Assembly (NCBI RefSeq): GCF_963583255.1
Contig: NC_084813.1
Location: 5,876,001-5,940,000 of the forward strand
DNA: 64,000 nucleotides
Direction: 5' to 3'
From: Pyrus communis
Taxonomy: Eukaryota; Streptophyta; Magnoliopsida; Rosales; Rosaceae
Position numbers and translations under genes: made by a program. Of the stretch, positions 10,374 through 20,939 are shown in pieces. Each line of letters begins with the position of its first letter. Position 1 is the first letter of the stretch. The notes under the pieces were generated by a model. It was not told the DNA's origin, did not search any database, and saw only the letters and a program-made list of their open reading frames with translations.

Positions 10374-11585
10374 TTAACTTGCTTCGAAATCGGATTCTGT
10401 TGGAGAGGTTTGTTCTCTTTGATTTTGGGTGTTGGGTTGGTATCTTGGATGAGTAACCTGAGAGGTTGTTTCTACTGATTTTAACTTCATGTTAAGTAAA
10501 TCATTGATCAATTCTTGTTGGGTGACTACTGAGCTGGTTTCTACTGATTTTAAATTTTTGTTGACTAAGGAATTAATGAGATCTTGATCTCGGCCCAACA
10601 TATCAGTTGTTGTGGATCCAGAAAAAGAATTTCTATTTGACTCTAAACATTTGTGTGACTAGGCTAACTCGTGTAAGTAGACACTAAATTTTCTGGCTGG
10701 AGGGTTGAAGTTGATTTTAACTATTCCGTCAAAATATTGTTCTTTGTTGTCGAGGTTGACAAAGCTATTTTGTATGCTTACTGGTTTGCTTTTATTGATC
10801 AAGCACCAATCTGAAGGTAGAAAGATATCTGACCATTTGATAATTCTGGGTATTTTGAAGTTGGCATTTTCTTGATTGGTTTGTATCAAGAGCGTGTGGT
10901 CTCTAGGACTTTTAAGTAAGGCTTGGAAATTCATGTTTGTTCCTGTAACTTTGTAGTAAACTCTAAAGATTAAGGCTAATGGTTGGGCTCCTTCAAGAAC
11001 TTGGTACCCATAAGTTTTGATGTTTAATGTGAGTGCTTTCAGCATGTGGGGATCTGAAAGACTTATCTTGAGATTTGGGAAACAATCAAAATGAATTGGT
11101 CCATTGTAAAGACTTGACTCAATTATCCCAATAATGTTATCACTGAAGTTAGTGAATCTTGCATCTCGGAGGCATAACAAAATAGAGGTAATGAGGCATA
11201 TTCTTGTTAAGGGCTTGACTGCTATTTGGACTAGACCAATGTGAATGTAATTGTAACCATCTTTTCTACGAGTTTTAATTTGTTCTAATGTGAATAATTG
11301 ACTAGTTTCATGTTCTTTACTAAGAGAATAAGCTTTTTCAACTGTTTTGATGTGATGTTCACTTCTGAAAGAGGCTACTGACCGTTTCGTTTTGTAAATG
11401 TTTTTACTAGAAACCTTGGGGATATTCCAATCTCCAAAGTCAACACTGTCATCTGTTTGAAATTCTAAATTTTGTTCTTCATTTACTATGTATAGAATTC
11501 CAATTAAACTGGATTTGGTGCTAGTGTTGGCCATTGAATTAGATCTAAATAATGTACTCATAATGCTCAAAATGCAGGTTTTCAA
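10374..11585 (-). pseudogene. viral movement protein (30K superfamily) plus linker, fossil
   Basis: This is the best-kept viral frame: 308 codons from 11585 to 10659. The segment around residues 115-215 has the caulimovirid movement-protein pattern: YNYIHIGLVQIAVKPLTR, then SSLYNGPIHFDCFPN and a SLSDPHMLKALTLNIKT-like stretch. In related viruses this protein forms tubules that carry virions through plasmodesmata. A single in-frame TAG at 10656-10658 separates it from a linker in the same frame (10601-10374) that holds two copies of a LKSVET-containing motif. Whether the stop is natural or a mutation is not clear; C-to-T decay is likely given the rest of the locus. The start codon at 11585 lies about 230 bases after the primer-binding site. 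Confidence 0.8.
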
Positions 11586-11811
11586 TATATAGAAATCTTA
11601 CTAGCTTTACCTTCCTCGCGTATTTGCTAAACTCTCTCTCCGCTCATGCCAATCCTATGGACTTATTGTTTGGAACACGCCTTACTATTTGGGTTGAGAG
11701 TAAACAATTCTACTTAAAAGGTTAGCAAATAAGATAAATTGTAAATGAAAATTGAAGGATAAACATAATGCAGTGATTATAAAGATGATAACTCAATTAC
11801 CACTCACTTGG

Positions 11812-11823
11812 CTCTAATACCAA
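11812..11823 (-). other. tRNA-Met primer-binding site, copy 3 (5' end of the genome-length copy)
   Basis: The minus strand reads TGGTATTAGAGC, one change from the perfect site. About 50 bases upstream and 35 bases downstream match 3912-4000. The distance between this site and the one at 3949 is about 7.87 kb, a normal caulimovirid genome length. Confidence 0.8.
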
Positions 11824-11897
11824 ATAGGACGGAACTAGCGATGATTATGATGAGGGCAAGTGAGTGGTTTGCTTTGTATACAAAATACAAAGCAAAT

Positions 11898-11965
<68 letters not shown>

Positions 11966-11980
11966 TTATTTATTTATTTC
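11898..11980 (+). repeat. compound microsatellite (CA)n(TA)n(TTTA)n
   Basis: A short CA run, about 28 TA dinucleotides, then five TTTA tetranucleotides, inside unit 1 of the minisatellite. Confidence 0.97.
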
Positions 11981-12182
11981 CAAAACCCATGGAGAAAATG
12001 TAACCTGGCACTATCATCACACTACATTAATCGTACTTGCACCAAGTGGGAATAACAAACAAATAACTTCCTGTCACCAATAGACGAATTATTACATATT
12101 TTTCGTTATACTTAAGGGTTTCGTTATATTTAAGGGTTTCAAATTTTTGAAGTGGTTTGCTTTGTATACAAAATATAAAGCA

Positions 12183-12232
<50 letters not shown>
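12183..12232 (+). repeat. compound microsatellite (CA)n(TA)n
   Basis: About 14 CA followed by 10 TA dinucleotides, inside unit 2 of the minisatellite. Units 3 and 4 hold much shorter CA runs at the same place. Confidence 0.97.
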
Positions 12233-12739
12233 TTCCAAACCCCATGGAGAAAATGTAACATGGCACTATCATCACCCTACATTAATCCTACTTGCACCAA
12301 GTGGGAATAACAAACATATAACTCCATGTCACCAATAGACGAATTATTACATATTTTTTGTTATATTTAAGGGTTTCAAAATTTTGAAGTGGTTTGCTTT
12401 GTATACAAAATACAAAGCAAATACACACACACACATATTTCCATGCCATGTCACCAATAGACGAATTATTACATATTTTTTGTTATATTTAAGGGTTTCA
12501 AAATTTTGAAGTGGTTTGCTTTGTATACAAAATACAAAGCAAATACACACACACATATATTTCCAAAACCCATGGAGAAAATGTAACATGGCACTATCAT
12601 CATACACTACATTAATCCTACTTGCACCAAGTGGGAATAACAAACATATAACTCCCTGTCACCAATAGACGAATTATTACATATTTTTCATTATATTTAA
12701 GGGTTTCAAATTTTTGACCTAATTTATTCTTAATCATCA

Positions 12740-12887
12740 AGAAATTTTTCAATGTGTCAGAAATACGGTTCGGCACACCAAGTGTTATAACGCAATTGTT
12801 TAATTTTTTTTTTTTTTTAAGTTTCCAACTAACTATATTATTACAGTGGCATACCGAACCGTGTTTCCGACACACTGAAAAATCTCT
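12740..12887. mobile_element. MITE-like foldback, 148 bp
   Basis: The ends are inverted repeats of about 45 bases: AATACGGTTCGGCACACCA on the left (12762-12780) pairs with TGGCATACCGAACCGTGTT on the right (12847-12865), extended by TTTTTCA(A/G)TGTGTC on both sides. A poly-T run sits in the loop. No target duplication could be fixed. It lies 335 bp upstream of the DUF247 start codon. Confidence 0.75.
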
Positions 12888-13222
12888 CATACTCGTCACT
12901 CTACATCCTTTCTACTCTTGCTAACACCAATTATTTAGAAGGATTAGAATTTGATATAATGAAGACATGCCGTAGCCAACTCAGATCTATGTCATGACCA
13001 AGGTGAAAGACAACTTTCATATATTAAACAATTAAAGCATGAGGAAAACGCATTCACAATTGATAAATTCAAAAACACTCTTAAAGGTCCCTAATGACAA
13101 TATTAATATGGGGACTCTCTCCTTAGTTCTTCTCATAACTTCCTCACAATCTGATCAGAAACTGTCATTCAACCCACCAAAAAAGTTTATGATCCTAAAA
13201 AAGCTAGAACAACACCATAAAC
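12888..13222 (+). promoter_or_regulatory. upstream region of the DUF247 gene
   Basis: 335 bases between the foldback element and the start codon. It is AT-rich and has no clear TATA box at a convincing distance. The first ATG of the protein (13223) lies in the context AACATGTCTT. Nothing else was recognised. Confidence 0.3.
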
Positions 13223-14905
13223 ATGTCTTCTCTACAACAAACCTTCTCATCCAAATCCAGTTCGAACTTCAACGAGTTCCAATGGGTTATTCAAATCCGA
13301 AAAACACTCGGAGAAGAGCTCGACGATGATAGCGAAATCCCTGTTTCCGTTTTCAGTGTCCCAAAAACCCTTTTGGCCAGTGATCCTGATTCCTACACCC
13401 CACAAGAAGTTGCAGTTGGTCCTTACCATTATTTGCGTCCGGAGCTCTACGAGATGGAGAGGTACAAAGTGGCTGCAGCTAAAAGAACACAAAAGAATCT
13501 CCAGTGCCTTAAGTTCCAAAATCTTGTTGACCAATTGATAAACCTTGAGCCGCGGATTCGTGCTTGCTACCACAAGTACCTGGATTTCAATGGTGAGACT
13601 CTAGGGTGGATGATGGCGATTGATGCGTCGTTCTTGCTAGAGATGATCCAACTCTATGGAGCCGAAGAAGGGAAGATTTTGACAAGAGTTTCCTCAAAGA
13701 TGTCACGCTTGGTTGACTATTCAGGCAGGAACTTAGCACACCATGCAATTCTAAGGGACTTGGTAATGCTCGAGAACCAAATCCCACTATTTGTGTTGAG
13801 AAAAATGTTGGAGTTTCGATTCCAATCGTTGGAAACCGCCGACGAGATGCTGCTTTCAATGTTGATGGGATTGTGCAAAGAGCTTTCACCATTCAAGATG
13901 AAGGATGAGGACCTACCAATGATCACAGTCTCAGAATGTGCTCACTTGCTAGACTTTGTGTACCAAATGATCACCCCCAAACTAGAACGCCGGCCCTCTG
14001 AAATTGTAGAAGCTGAAGATCAAGGTGAAGGCACAGAAGAAGACAAGGAGTCAAAATCTACGAAGAGCCCGAATTACGTTAAACAATTTCTTGAGGAAGT
14101 ATGGAAGCTGCTGTCGAAACTAAACAAAGGCCCGGTACGTCTCCTTAAAAGAATACTCGTATCCGGACCTATTAAAGTGATATTTAAATTGCCTTGGACA
14201 ATCCTCTCCAGCCTTCCTGGATTTGCACTTTTGAAACAACCTGTTGCTTATTTATTCTCCTCCCAAGACAAAGAAGAAATCAAACCGGAAAATGAAAGTT
14301 CCGTCAACAAACCGCCATTGGTAGAGGAGATTACAATCCCTTCTGCGTCTGATCTTATGGAATCCGGGGTCCGTTTCGTGCCAACAAAGGGTTGCATTTC
14401 ATCCATCTCCTTTGATCCCAAAACGGTCACACTTTACCTCCCCGCAACTAGCTTAGATGTGAACACAGAGGTGATCCTGAGAAACTTGGTAGCTTATGAA
14501 GCATCAAATGCATCAGGGCAGTTGGTTTTTACGCGCTACACTGAAATGATGAACGGGATTATAGACACGGAGGAGGACGCAAAGCTGCTTAGAGAAAAAG
14601 GTATAATTCTGAACCGTTTGAAGAGTGATGAAGAAGTGGCCAATCTGTTTAATGGTATGAGCAAGTCGATTCGGTTGACGAAAGTGCCATTCTTGGACCA
14701 GGCGATTGAAGATTTGAACAAGTATTACAACGGTAGATGGAAGGTTAAAATGGCAAAAATTTTCAAGGTTTATGTGGTTGGTTGCTGGCCAATTCTTGCT
14801 TTGCTGGCTGCCGTTTTTCTCTTGCTATTGATGGCATTGCAAGCGTTTTGCTCAGTTTATAGCTGCGGTCGCATATTTCACATCAACACCACCACTACTA
14901 CTTAG
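13223..14905 (+). CDS. DUF247 / UPF0481 family membrane protein, single exon
   Basis: 560 codons without an intron. DUF247 covers roughly residues 40-535. Family signatures visible are VPKTLLASDPDSYTPQEV followed by GPYHY (residues ~46-72), a MERYK segment, the LEPRIRACY region (~109-117), DASFLLEM (~133-140), the DLVMLENQIPLFVL block (~180-193) and, after an acidic low-complexity insert (~265-285), a C-terminal half ending NKYYNGRWK. A hydrophobic segment (VVGCWPILALLAAVFLLLLM, ~515-535) is the expected single membrane anchor, near the C terminus. The layout and length resemble Arabidopsis At3g02645-type proteins. Molecular function is unknown for the family in eudicots; DUF247 genes have been linked to self-incompatibility in grasses, which says nothing specific here. 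The start at 13223 is the first ATG of the frame. No frame damage is seen, so the gene looks functional. Confidence 0.93.
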   Translation: MSSLQQTFSSKSSSNFNEFQWVIQIRKTLGEELDDDSEIPVSVFSVPKTLLASDPDSYTPQEVAVGPYHYLRPELYEMERYKVAAAKRTQKNLQCLKFQNLVDQLINLEPRIRACYHKYLDFNGETLGWMMAIDASFLLEMIQLYGAEEGKILTRVSSKMSRLVDYSGRNLAHHAILRDLVMLENQIPLFVLRKMLEFRFQSLETADEMLLSMLMGLCKELSPFKMKDEDLPMITVSECAHLLDFVYQMITPKLERRPSEIVEAEDQGEGTEEDKESKSTKSPNYVKQFLEEVWKLLSKLNKGPVRLLKRILVSGPIKVIFKLPWTILSSLPGFALLKQPVAYLFSSQDKEEIKPENESSVNKPPLVEEITIPSASDLMESGVRFVPTKGCISSISFDPKTVTLYLPATSLDVNTEVILRNLVAYEASNASGQLVFTRYTEMMNGIIDTEEDAKLLREKGIILNRLKSDEEVANLFNGMSKSIRLTKVPFLDQAIEDLNKYYNGRWKVKMAKIFKVYVVGCWPILALLAAVFLLLLMALQAFCSVYSCGRIFHINTTTTT

Positions 14906-15600
14906 TGATGATGCTTAATTAGTGTTTTTTTTGTGTGCTCAATTAGTTAGTTATATCTTAATCCCTTCTATTTTTGCTAATCGATCACCTCTTGATTTGA
15001 TTTTTCTGGCTAAAGAAAAGGATATGGCTGGGTTTGCCTTCTTACTGTACTTCGTTATGCTTTCTATGGTGGATTTGCAATTAATCAAATGATTGTATGG
15101 TGCTTATTTCCCTAATGGGTTTGATTCTTTCTTTTTATTTTTAATCGATTGAATTAGTGGTTGTAAATTTGTAATGATGATAAGGGACATGATTGTTCCG
15201 ATTTTATGTCAATGGTGCGATATATTATCTATATGCAATTTTTTATTCTAAAAATTTCATACCACTAGGCACTATACTTAGTAAGATTATCAACTTCATA
15301 ATAACAGCCTTTACAGGTTTTGTTTTGTTTTCTTCTTCAAACAATAGCAGTTTTATTCATTAAATTCGAATAGTATCATTAAGTCATTACAAAACAACCG
15401 TATATATAGCCAGTCTAAAAAGATGGAGTCTCGTCTGTGAGACTCTAGACATAAAGTCATAGAGTATGCTGCATCGTTACAGCAACGACAATGGGAAAAT
15501 GAAACTCTTTCGCCATCCGAATATACCTCCAGTAGACACACATGTCAACCGGGCACCTTCTAGCATAGGTATGAGAGTTGATGAATCTGATTCGACAGTT
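14906..15600 (+). other. intergenic, downstream of the DUF247 gene
   Basis: Stop codon, then AT-rich DNA. A possible 3' UTR extends to about 15150. No clear gene, repeat unit or terminal inverted repeat was seen. Confidence 0.4.
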
Positions 15601-15621
15601 ACGTACGTGCATGAACCCTTA

Positions 15622-15800
15622 TTAGTCAATACGTACATGCAACGCATCTGCTTCTGCCTCCACTACAAAACTAGAAGCACAAGGAAACCTGATCCCCCTC
15701 CCTCCTCCCATCTGAAACCACCCGACGCTATCTCTAACGATCCATCCAACTCCTCCTGCCATCAAGGTGTCACAGTTGACCTTAAGAGTGCCAAAAGCGA
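15622..15800 (-). pseudogene. RNase H-like (RVT_3 type) fragment
   Basis: On the minus strand a short frame reads LKVNCDTLMAGGVGWIVRD and continues to EAEADALHVR before a TAA at 15622-15624. KVNxD...GG.GWVVRD...AEA.AL is the N-terminal half of the RNase H domain found at the ends of plant non-LTR retrotransposons and in host 'putative ribonuclease H' proteins. Only the first catalytic Asp and the following Glu region are present; the C-terminal half is out of frame or lost (15350-15600). It is likely a retrotransposon remnant. Confidence 0.5.
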
Positions 15801-17061
15801 CTTCCTCCAGCGTTCCTGCTTGCTCCTTCTTCCCCCAGCATGCTGCACAGCAAGCACATCTCCATATCAGAAAATTGGGTCATTGAGTTTCGTGAGATGC
15901 ACATGGCCATGTAATTAAGGGATTTTATTATTTCCCATGATGTTTTGGTGCCTTTTTAAATATTCCACTTGGTGGTAGGAGCGTTTTGGCACACCAGTAA
16001 ATAATCACGTGGATTGAATTGTGTATTATTTCATGAGAAATCCTATAAGAATAATGAAGAAAAAGACCTGAGCTCACAGCATGAATTGTCAGAATATATG
16101 TTTAGTAAGAACTGCTACTTAATTACGAAGATTTATATTTAATAAAGGAAATAAAAGAACTAAGAAGGTTAGGTCACTCAGATATACATTATACTATATA
16201 TATCTATATATATTCTACCTGCTGCGATATGTATATAAGTACTAAAAATCTAATATCCTTTCCATGTGAAGGGCTAACTTACTTTATCTATATATGTCTG
16301 TCTAAACTCCAAACGTATAAATTATTGAAAAAAGTCGTCCAACCATTGCGGATAATAGATATGTCCAAGAACTAACTGGCAGCTGAGCTTGAGTCATTGT
16401 TGATTAATATAATCTACCAAGCTACCTTAAACTTTATAAAATTTATAGTGCAATAGTCCCTTAAAAGGATATATATAACTTTGGATTTGATGTTGTGGAT
16501 GTATAATTTTCAAAAAAAATTACTTGATAAATTTTTAGGTCTAGCATGGCTCACTACTAACATTAGCGATATTGTCGCTAACTCAACCATCTATTATTAA
16601 GTGTGTGAAGTTTTATTATAGAAGACCTCGATTATTTCGGTCTGGTTTGGAAGATTCAAGATTGTAGTTGATTACTCCAAAACTACCAGCAAGGAGATGA
16701 TGCTGTTTGCTGGCCCTGCATGCATCCTAGAAAATTCTTGAGTGCAAGGTAAGTTCAGATCCTCAGGCCAAGGAAATTACAGGGAGTTCTAATTAAGGAC
16801 TATAGGGGGTAGTGCTACAACCAAGCGGGATTTTGCTCCACTGTCGCTGGGGTACAGGATAACTTATTCCCACCGACACGTGTAGAGATGGTACAAATAG
16901 TTATAAAAAAAAAAAGAATTAATTTTCTAAAAGCTAGTTTGGAAGTGACGAGGGAAAGCATTTTTGGTGAAATTGATTTTAACTTCCAAAAGCACTGTAA
17001 GTGTCATTCTTGCAAAAAGCACTTAAATGCTTTTCCATAATCCACTTGGGTATTTTACTAA
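15801..17061 (+). other. intergenic, no gene recognised
   Basis: AT-rich DNA without a convincing coding region. From about 16930 the text (AGTTTGGAAGTG, then AACTTCCAAAAGCACT) resembles the 'AAAAGTACTTCCAGACATTTT' text just right of 17771, so an older inverted-end element may enclose the TIR element described next. Its ends could not be fixed. Confidence 0.35.
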
Positions 17062-17770
17062 GAGCAACTCCACCTCTAAAAACCAAGCTGGGCAAGAGTC
17101 TATTCAATCCACCCAAATGAATAGTAATTGACGGCAATGAATAGTAATTTCCTAAGTGCATCTCCATCCCTAATCTAAATAGCTTAGTCAATTCGTATTA
17201 AAATATTATTAATTTTTATAAAATAATAAATAAATAAAATTATTTTTAATTTCGGATAGGATTTTTAACTAATCTTGTCACGCCACGTGATCTAAAAGTA
17301 CAATTTTTTGTGGAAGATGATTAGTATTTATATAAAAAAAATAAAATCGTTTTATTTTTTTCTGTATTTTTAAACAATTTTTTTAATTTTTTTATTAAGT
17401 TAATTAATCTGGACCATGAGATTTCAAAAAGATTGAAATCCAACAACCCAAAAGTGGACATGTGGCCAACTATAAGATTATGACATTTTTTTAATGCTGG
17501 TACGCCCGCCCACATGTGTGTGTTTCCCACGCACTAACCGCAAAAAAAGAAATTCACATGGCTGACCACATGCTGACGCCATGTATGCCGGTTTCTTACT
17601 CAATACATTTTGTGTTGGGCTCAAAGCTAGCCTCTACTTTGGCTCAGCTAATTGGATGGGGTGGGATGGATTTTTTTTTTTTTTTTTTTTTTAGAGGTGG
17701 GGTGGGGGTGGCGCTGGGCTAGGGGGAAATGGGCTATTGCCCAACTCATTTGTTAGTGGTGGACTTGCTC
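17062..17770. mobile_element. non-autonomous TIR transposon, 709 bp, TAA target duplication (PIF/Harbinger-like)
   Basis: The left end GAGCAACTCCACCTCTAA is matched in inverted form by the right end (reverse complement GAGCAAGTCCACCACTAA), and similarity continues inward (AAGCTGGGCAAGAGTC against GAGTTGGGCAATAGCC). Both ends are flanked by TAA (17059-17061 and 17771-17773). A 3-bp TAA/TTA duplication is the hallmark of the PIF/Harbinger superfamily. No transposase frame is present. A poly-T run lies at 17670-17692. Confidence 0.8.
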
Positions 17771-17773
17771 TAA

Positions 17774-18686
17774 GGATTGGTTCAAAAACATTTTAACCAA
17801 AAGTACTTCCAGACATTTTAAAAGTACTTCTAAGCAAACCCTTCCAGTCATTTTAAAAGTACTTCTAAGAAAACCCTAAGCAATCTATTCAATTGCTTGT
17901 AATTTGAGCTGTATCTTTCATGGAGATTTTTCTTTTCCTTTTTATCCTTAGTTACATCTTGTAGGATCTAAATTCTCATTAGAGAGGAGGATAAAGTTAT
18001 TTTCTACGATTAGCCAAAACATTAGGCCAATCCCCAACCCAGAATATTTGAAGCATGATGGACCAATTCCGATATTATATATAGGCTGAAATTTGACTGA
18101 AAAGTCGAATTTAACTGGCTCGAAGCACAATCTTACTCCACCCAACCAATCCTCAACCAATTTGGACCAAGTGTTTCAATTCAAGCAACCTTGCCATCAC
18201 TAAAAAACAAACAAAAAAACATAAACATAACCCTCTATTTGACTCCTTTCAATCGAGTAAAACTTCAATAGGGCTGAACTTAAGAAACTTCGGTATAACT
18301 TAATCCAAAGTTAATTCTCCTCTCAATCGGGTACAAAAAAAACCCTTAACACTATACCATTTCTTCACTCTATATATTCAAATAATCTAAATAACTCCGT
18401 GTATAAAGATCATTTATTCACTCTATGGTTAAATAATCAAATGACCCCTTGGCAATACAACCATCATTTAATTACTTGCAAAAAGCAAATCGTCTCCACT
18501 CTTGTTCAAGGTCCGTCATTTATCTCAAACACAATGTCAAATTCTTACTAGAGCAAATCGTTTAAATCTCTTAACTACTTGCAAATCTCCAAATTGTATC
18601 AAACTGTATTGGATGAACTGAGATTCTCTCCGGATTTCTGTGTTCGGAGTCTAAGGACCAGTGGAATAAACTAATGTGGGCCACAT
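17774..18686 (+). other. intergenic, no gene recognised
   Basis: It begins with two imperfect direct copies of a TTTTAAAAGTACTTCTAAG(C/A)AAACCC segment (about 17815-17875), probably the end of an older element. The rest is unremarkable AT-rich DNA. Confidence 0.35.
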
Positions 18687-19310
18687 TGTTGATGTAAATT
18701 TCCGCCGTCTTTTTTTTTGACAAAAATGCACTTGTAAAATAATAACACCTAAGATTAAAGCAAAAAGCCTCACGTGCCCACGATGAATGGGAGCTTTTGG
18801 CCAAAGAATCTCCGATGCCAAAGTTAGAATTTTGAAAGAAAAAAAAAATGTGTTTAGAAGTTTGCAAGTAGAAAAATCCTCTTGAACTTCGGAGATAAAG
18901 TGAGTATTTATAGGAAAGATGGAGGAAATGGGCCGCTCTCTAGGGTTTAGGGGTGGACAGCAATAGGCTTGTGTTTAAAGGGGAATATTGTAAGATATTT
19001 GTGTAAATAAATATCTCGGAGTAATTAGGTAAATATCATAAATAAATGGAATTAGGATTACATACTTGAAAGATGTCTTCTCTATTTAGGAATGTATTTA
19101 TGATAAAAATAAGGAATTATCCTATCATAACTACCTTTGACTTTTCCTACGCGCAGAGTGCCTCGAGCAGTCGTTGATCTCTGTCTGCTCTACCTCATTT
19201 GTGCGTGGTGAATGAGAATGCTCTATGTTCATTTAATAGGGGCAATCTTGTTTTTCTTGAAAAATAATTCACGTGCCAGCTCCATGATTTTTGAGATTTT
19301 TTTTGTTCCA
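18687..19310 (-). mobile_element. solo LTR, 624 bp, with CACAT target duplication
   Basis: On the minus strand it begins TGGAACAAAAAAAATCTC and ends CGGAAATTTACATCAACA. Flanks are CACAT on both sides (18682-18686 and 19311-19315), a perfect 5-bp duplication. Homology to the LTRs at 20365-20939 and 22718-23285 is clear at the start (ATGGAG..GCACGTG), in the TATA area and throughout the last 150 bases (CATTCATCGTGGGCACGTGA, CTTTAATCTTAGGTGTTATT). No internal region or second LTR is present, so it arose by LTR-LTR recombination or is the survivor of a deletion. Confidence 0.88.
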
Positions 19311-20364
19311 CACATGATATAAAATAAGTAATCCAAATTTATTAATCCTTGAAGAGAAATGTTAAGAAGAGTCTCTCTAAGTGAGATTATATATGAACTT
19401 TCTGTCATTTAGCATAATGGTTATTACTATTAGTACGAGAATTGTACTAAAAACATAAAGTGAAAGATAATTCATAGGAAGTTTCATTTTTTAGAGTCTA
19501 CTTACAATTTCTCTTTTTTGAATTGTGGACACAAAGTTCCAGAGAAATCTCAATTTGTACCCGATCAGAGCCACCTGGTGTTTTTAATTGTGTCGAGCAG
19601 AGAACATACATACCGTAAGGCACGTGGCGCCTTGATACTGATATCGGTGCTATTCTATGGTCGGCACGAAAACGAAAAGCCTCAAAACCTTTCAAAATGC
19701 AAAAACTAAACAGAGACAGGCAGCTATGGTACCAAAGTCAAACCGTCCCCTAAAAACAAAGTCAAACAGAGCCAGACACGTGGAGAAATTACACGTTATC
19801 GCCATTAGGCAGACCAAACCCATTGCTTGTTTGAATCTTTGTCATCGCCCTATTAAATAATTTGTTCAAACAAAGAAAACCGATCAATTCGTTGTTCAAA
19901 CTTTATTAAAGAGTTTTGGTCGACTTCATTTCAGATTAGGACTAAAGGGTGCCCGACAATCGACAAGTGTTCGGCCAGTTTTATTTCATATCCACAACTA
20001 TCTATATGTATACTTTAGGATTCAGAGACATATTTTTTAGGGTATATTTGGTAATGTATTTCAACTATATAGTCGTCTATTTTTTAAGTATTTCGTAAAA
20101 AATAATGTATATCTAAATCACTAAAAAATAAAACTATGTGATTGTTAGATTAAATAAAAGTCATTTTAGAATGCATTAAAAGAAGCATATAAATGCTCTT
20201 CATCTTTAAATGAACAAGGTTTCCATATCTAGCAATGACGAAAACAAATAGAACAGATCACAAATTTCCAATGTCTATGTGTAAACTTCCAAACAAACTA
20301 ACACAATATCCAATTTGACTAATAACTCGAGTGGTCAACAGTCCAAGTACTTGAGTAATTGTAG
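19311..20364 (+). other. intergenic with promoter-like but gene-less sequence
   Basis: 19500-19870 is less AT-rich and has ACACGTGG (G-box core, 19778-19785) and a possible TATTAAATAA near 19850, but no coding region follows. It may be a stranded gene promoter or chance. Nothing else was recognised. Confidence 0.3.
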
Positions 20365-20939
20365 TGGAGCAAAAAATAATCAAGAAAATTATGGAGGCAA
20401 CACGTGTACTTTAGGGTGAAAATGACAAAATTACCCTAGAGGCACACTGGGATTCCCACGCCCATGCAACAAACAATAACGACTCAAATCAACGAAAAGT
20501 CAAAGGTGATCAAAATGATATTTATTCAAAACTCTTTCATCACTCCTCATCAAATCCTCACCCACAATGGTAACTTCCAATTATTCTTTTCAAATTGGGA
20601 TTAATTACCAAATTGATTGCAATATATTATTGGACATAATATCTTGCAATTATATTCAAAATACCACCATAAGTGGCCGGTCCCTATTTCTCCAAATAGG
20701 GCCAGCCACACCCCTATATATAGTCCTATTTATCCACCAAAAAACTAAGGTCATTCTCTCCCTAAAAATTCCTAAACACTTTCTCTCTCAAATTATAACT
20801 TTGGCATAAAAGATTCTTCAGCTAAAGGGCCCCCCCTCATTCATCGTGGGCACATGAACTTTTGGCTTTAATCTTAGGTGTTATTATTTTGTAGGTACAT
20901 TTATGTCAAAGGAGATGACGGCGGAAATTTGCATCCACA
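20365..20939 (+). repeat. 5' LTR of the non-autonomous element
   Basis: It starts TGGAGCAAAAAATAATCAAG and ends GGAAATTTGCATCCACA. A TATATATAG promoter-like box is at 20712-20720. Its closest relative in the window is the right LTR, with several small differences. Confidence 0.82.

Larger units (their letters stand above)
3912..11862 (-). mobile_element. genome-length endogenous pararetrovirus (Caulimoviridae), decayed
   Basis: Read on the minus strand the order is leader, movement protein, linker, coat protein with a zinc-knuckle remnant, aspartic protease, reverse transcriptase, RNase H, a long C-terminal domain, then a non-coding region and a second primer-binding site. This single-polyprotein order fits petuvirus- and florendovirus-like members; the genus cannot be settled by eye. 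There is no integrase or LTR. Frames are broken by many stops and several frameshifts, so it is a fossil. Flanking primer-binding-site repeats suggest integration of a terminally redundant or concatemeric DNA. Confidence 0.88.
11864..12716 (+). repeat. degenerate minisatellite, about four units of 120-290 bp
   Basis: The phrase AGTGGTTTGCTTTGTATACA recurs at about 11865, 12151, 12388 and 12510. Each is followed by a CA/TA microsatellite, then TTTCCAAAACCCATGGAGAA, a CACCAAGTGGGAATAACAAAC segment, and ACCAATAGACGAATTATTAC. Unit 3 lacks the middle block. Unit length differences come mostly from the microsatellites. The array starts at the very edge of the viral leader. Small reading frames in it are chance products of repeat periodicity. 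Confidence 0.9.

Noticed and set aside
11808..12643. Several frames with Tyr-Ile or Cys-Val runs
   Set aside because: Products of (TA)n and (CA)n microsatellites in a minisatellite.
13247..14721. Frames on the minus strand and other frames over the DUF247 gene
   Set aside because: Shadows of a clear, uninterrupted protein gene.
15466..15918. 150-codon plus-strand frame
   Set aside because: It overlaps the RNase H-like minus-strand remnant, which has recognisable motifs; the plus frame has none.
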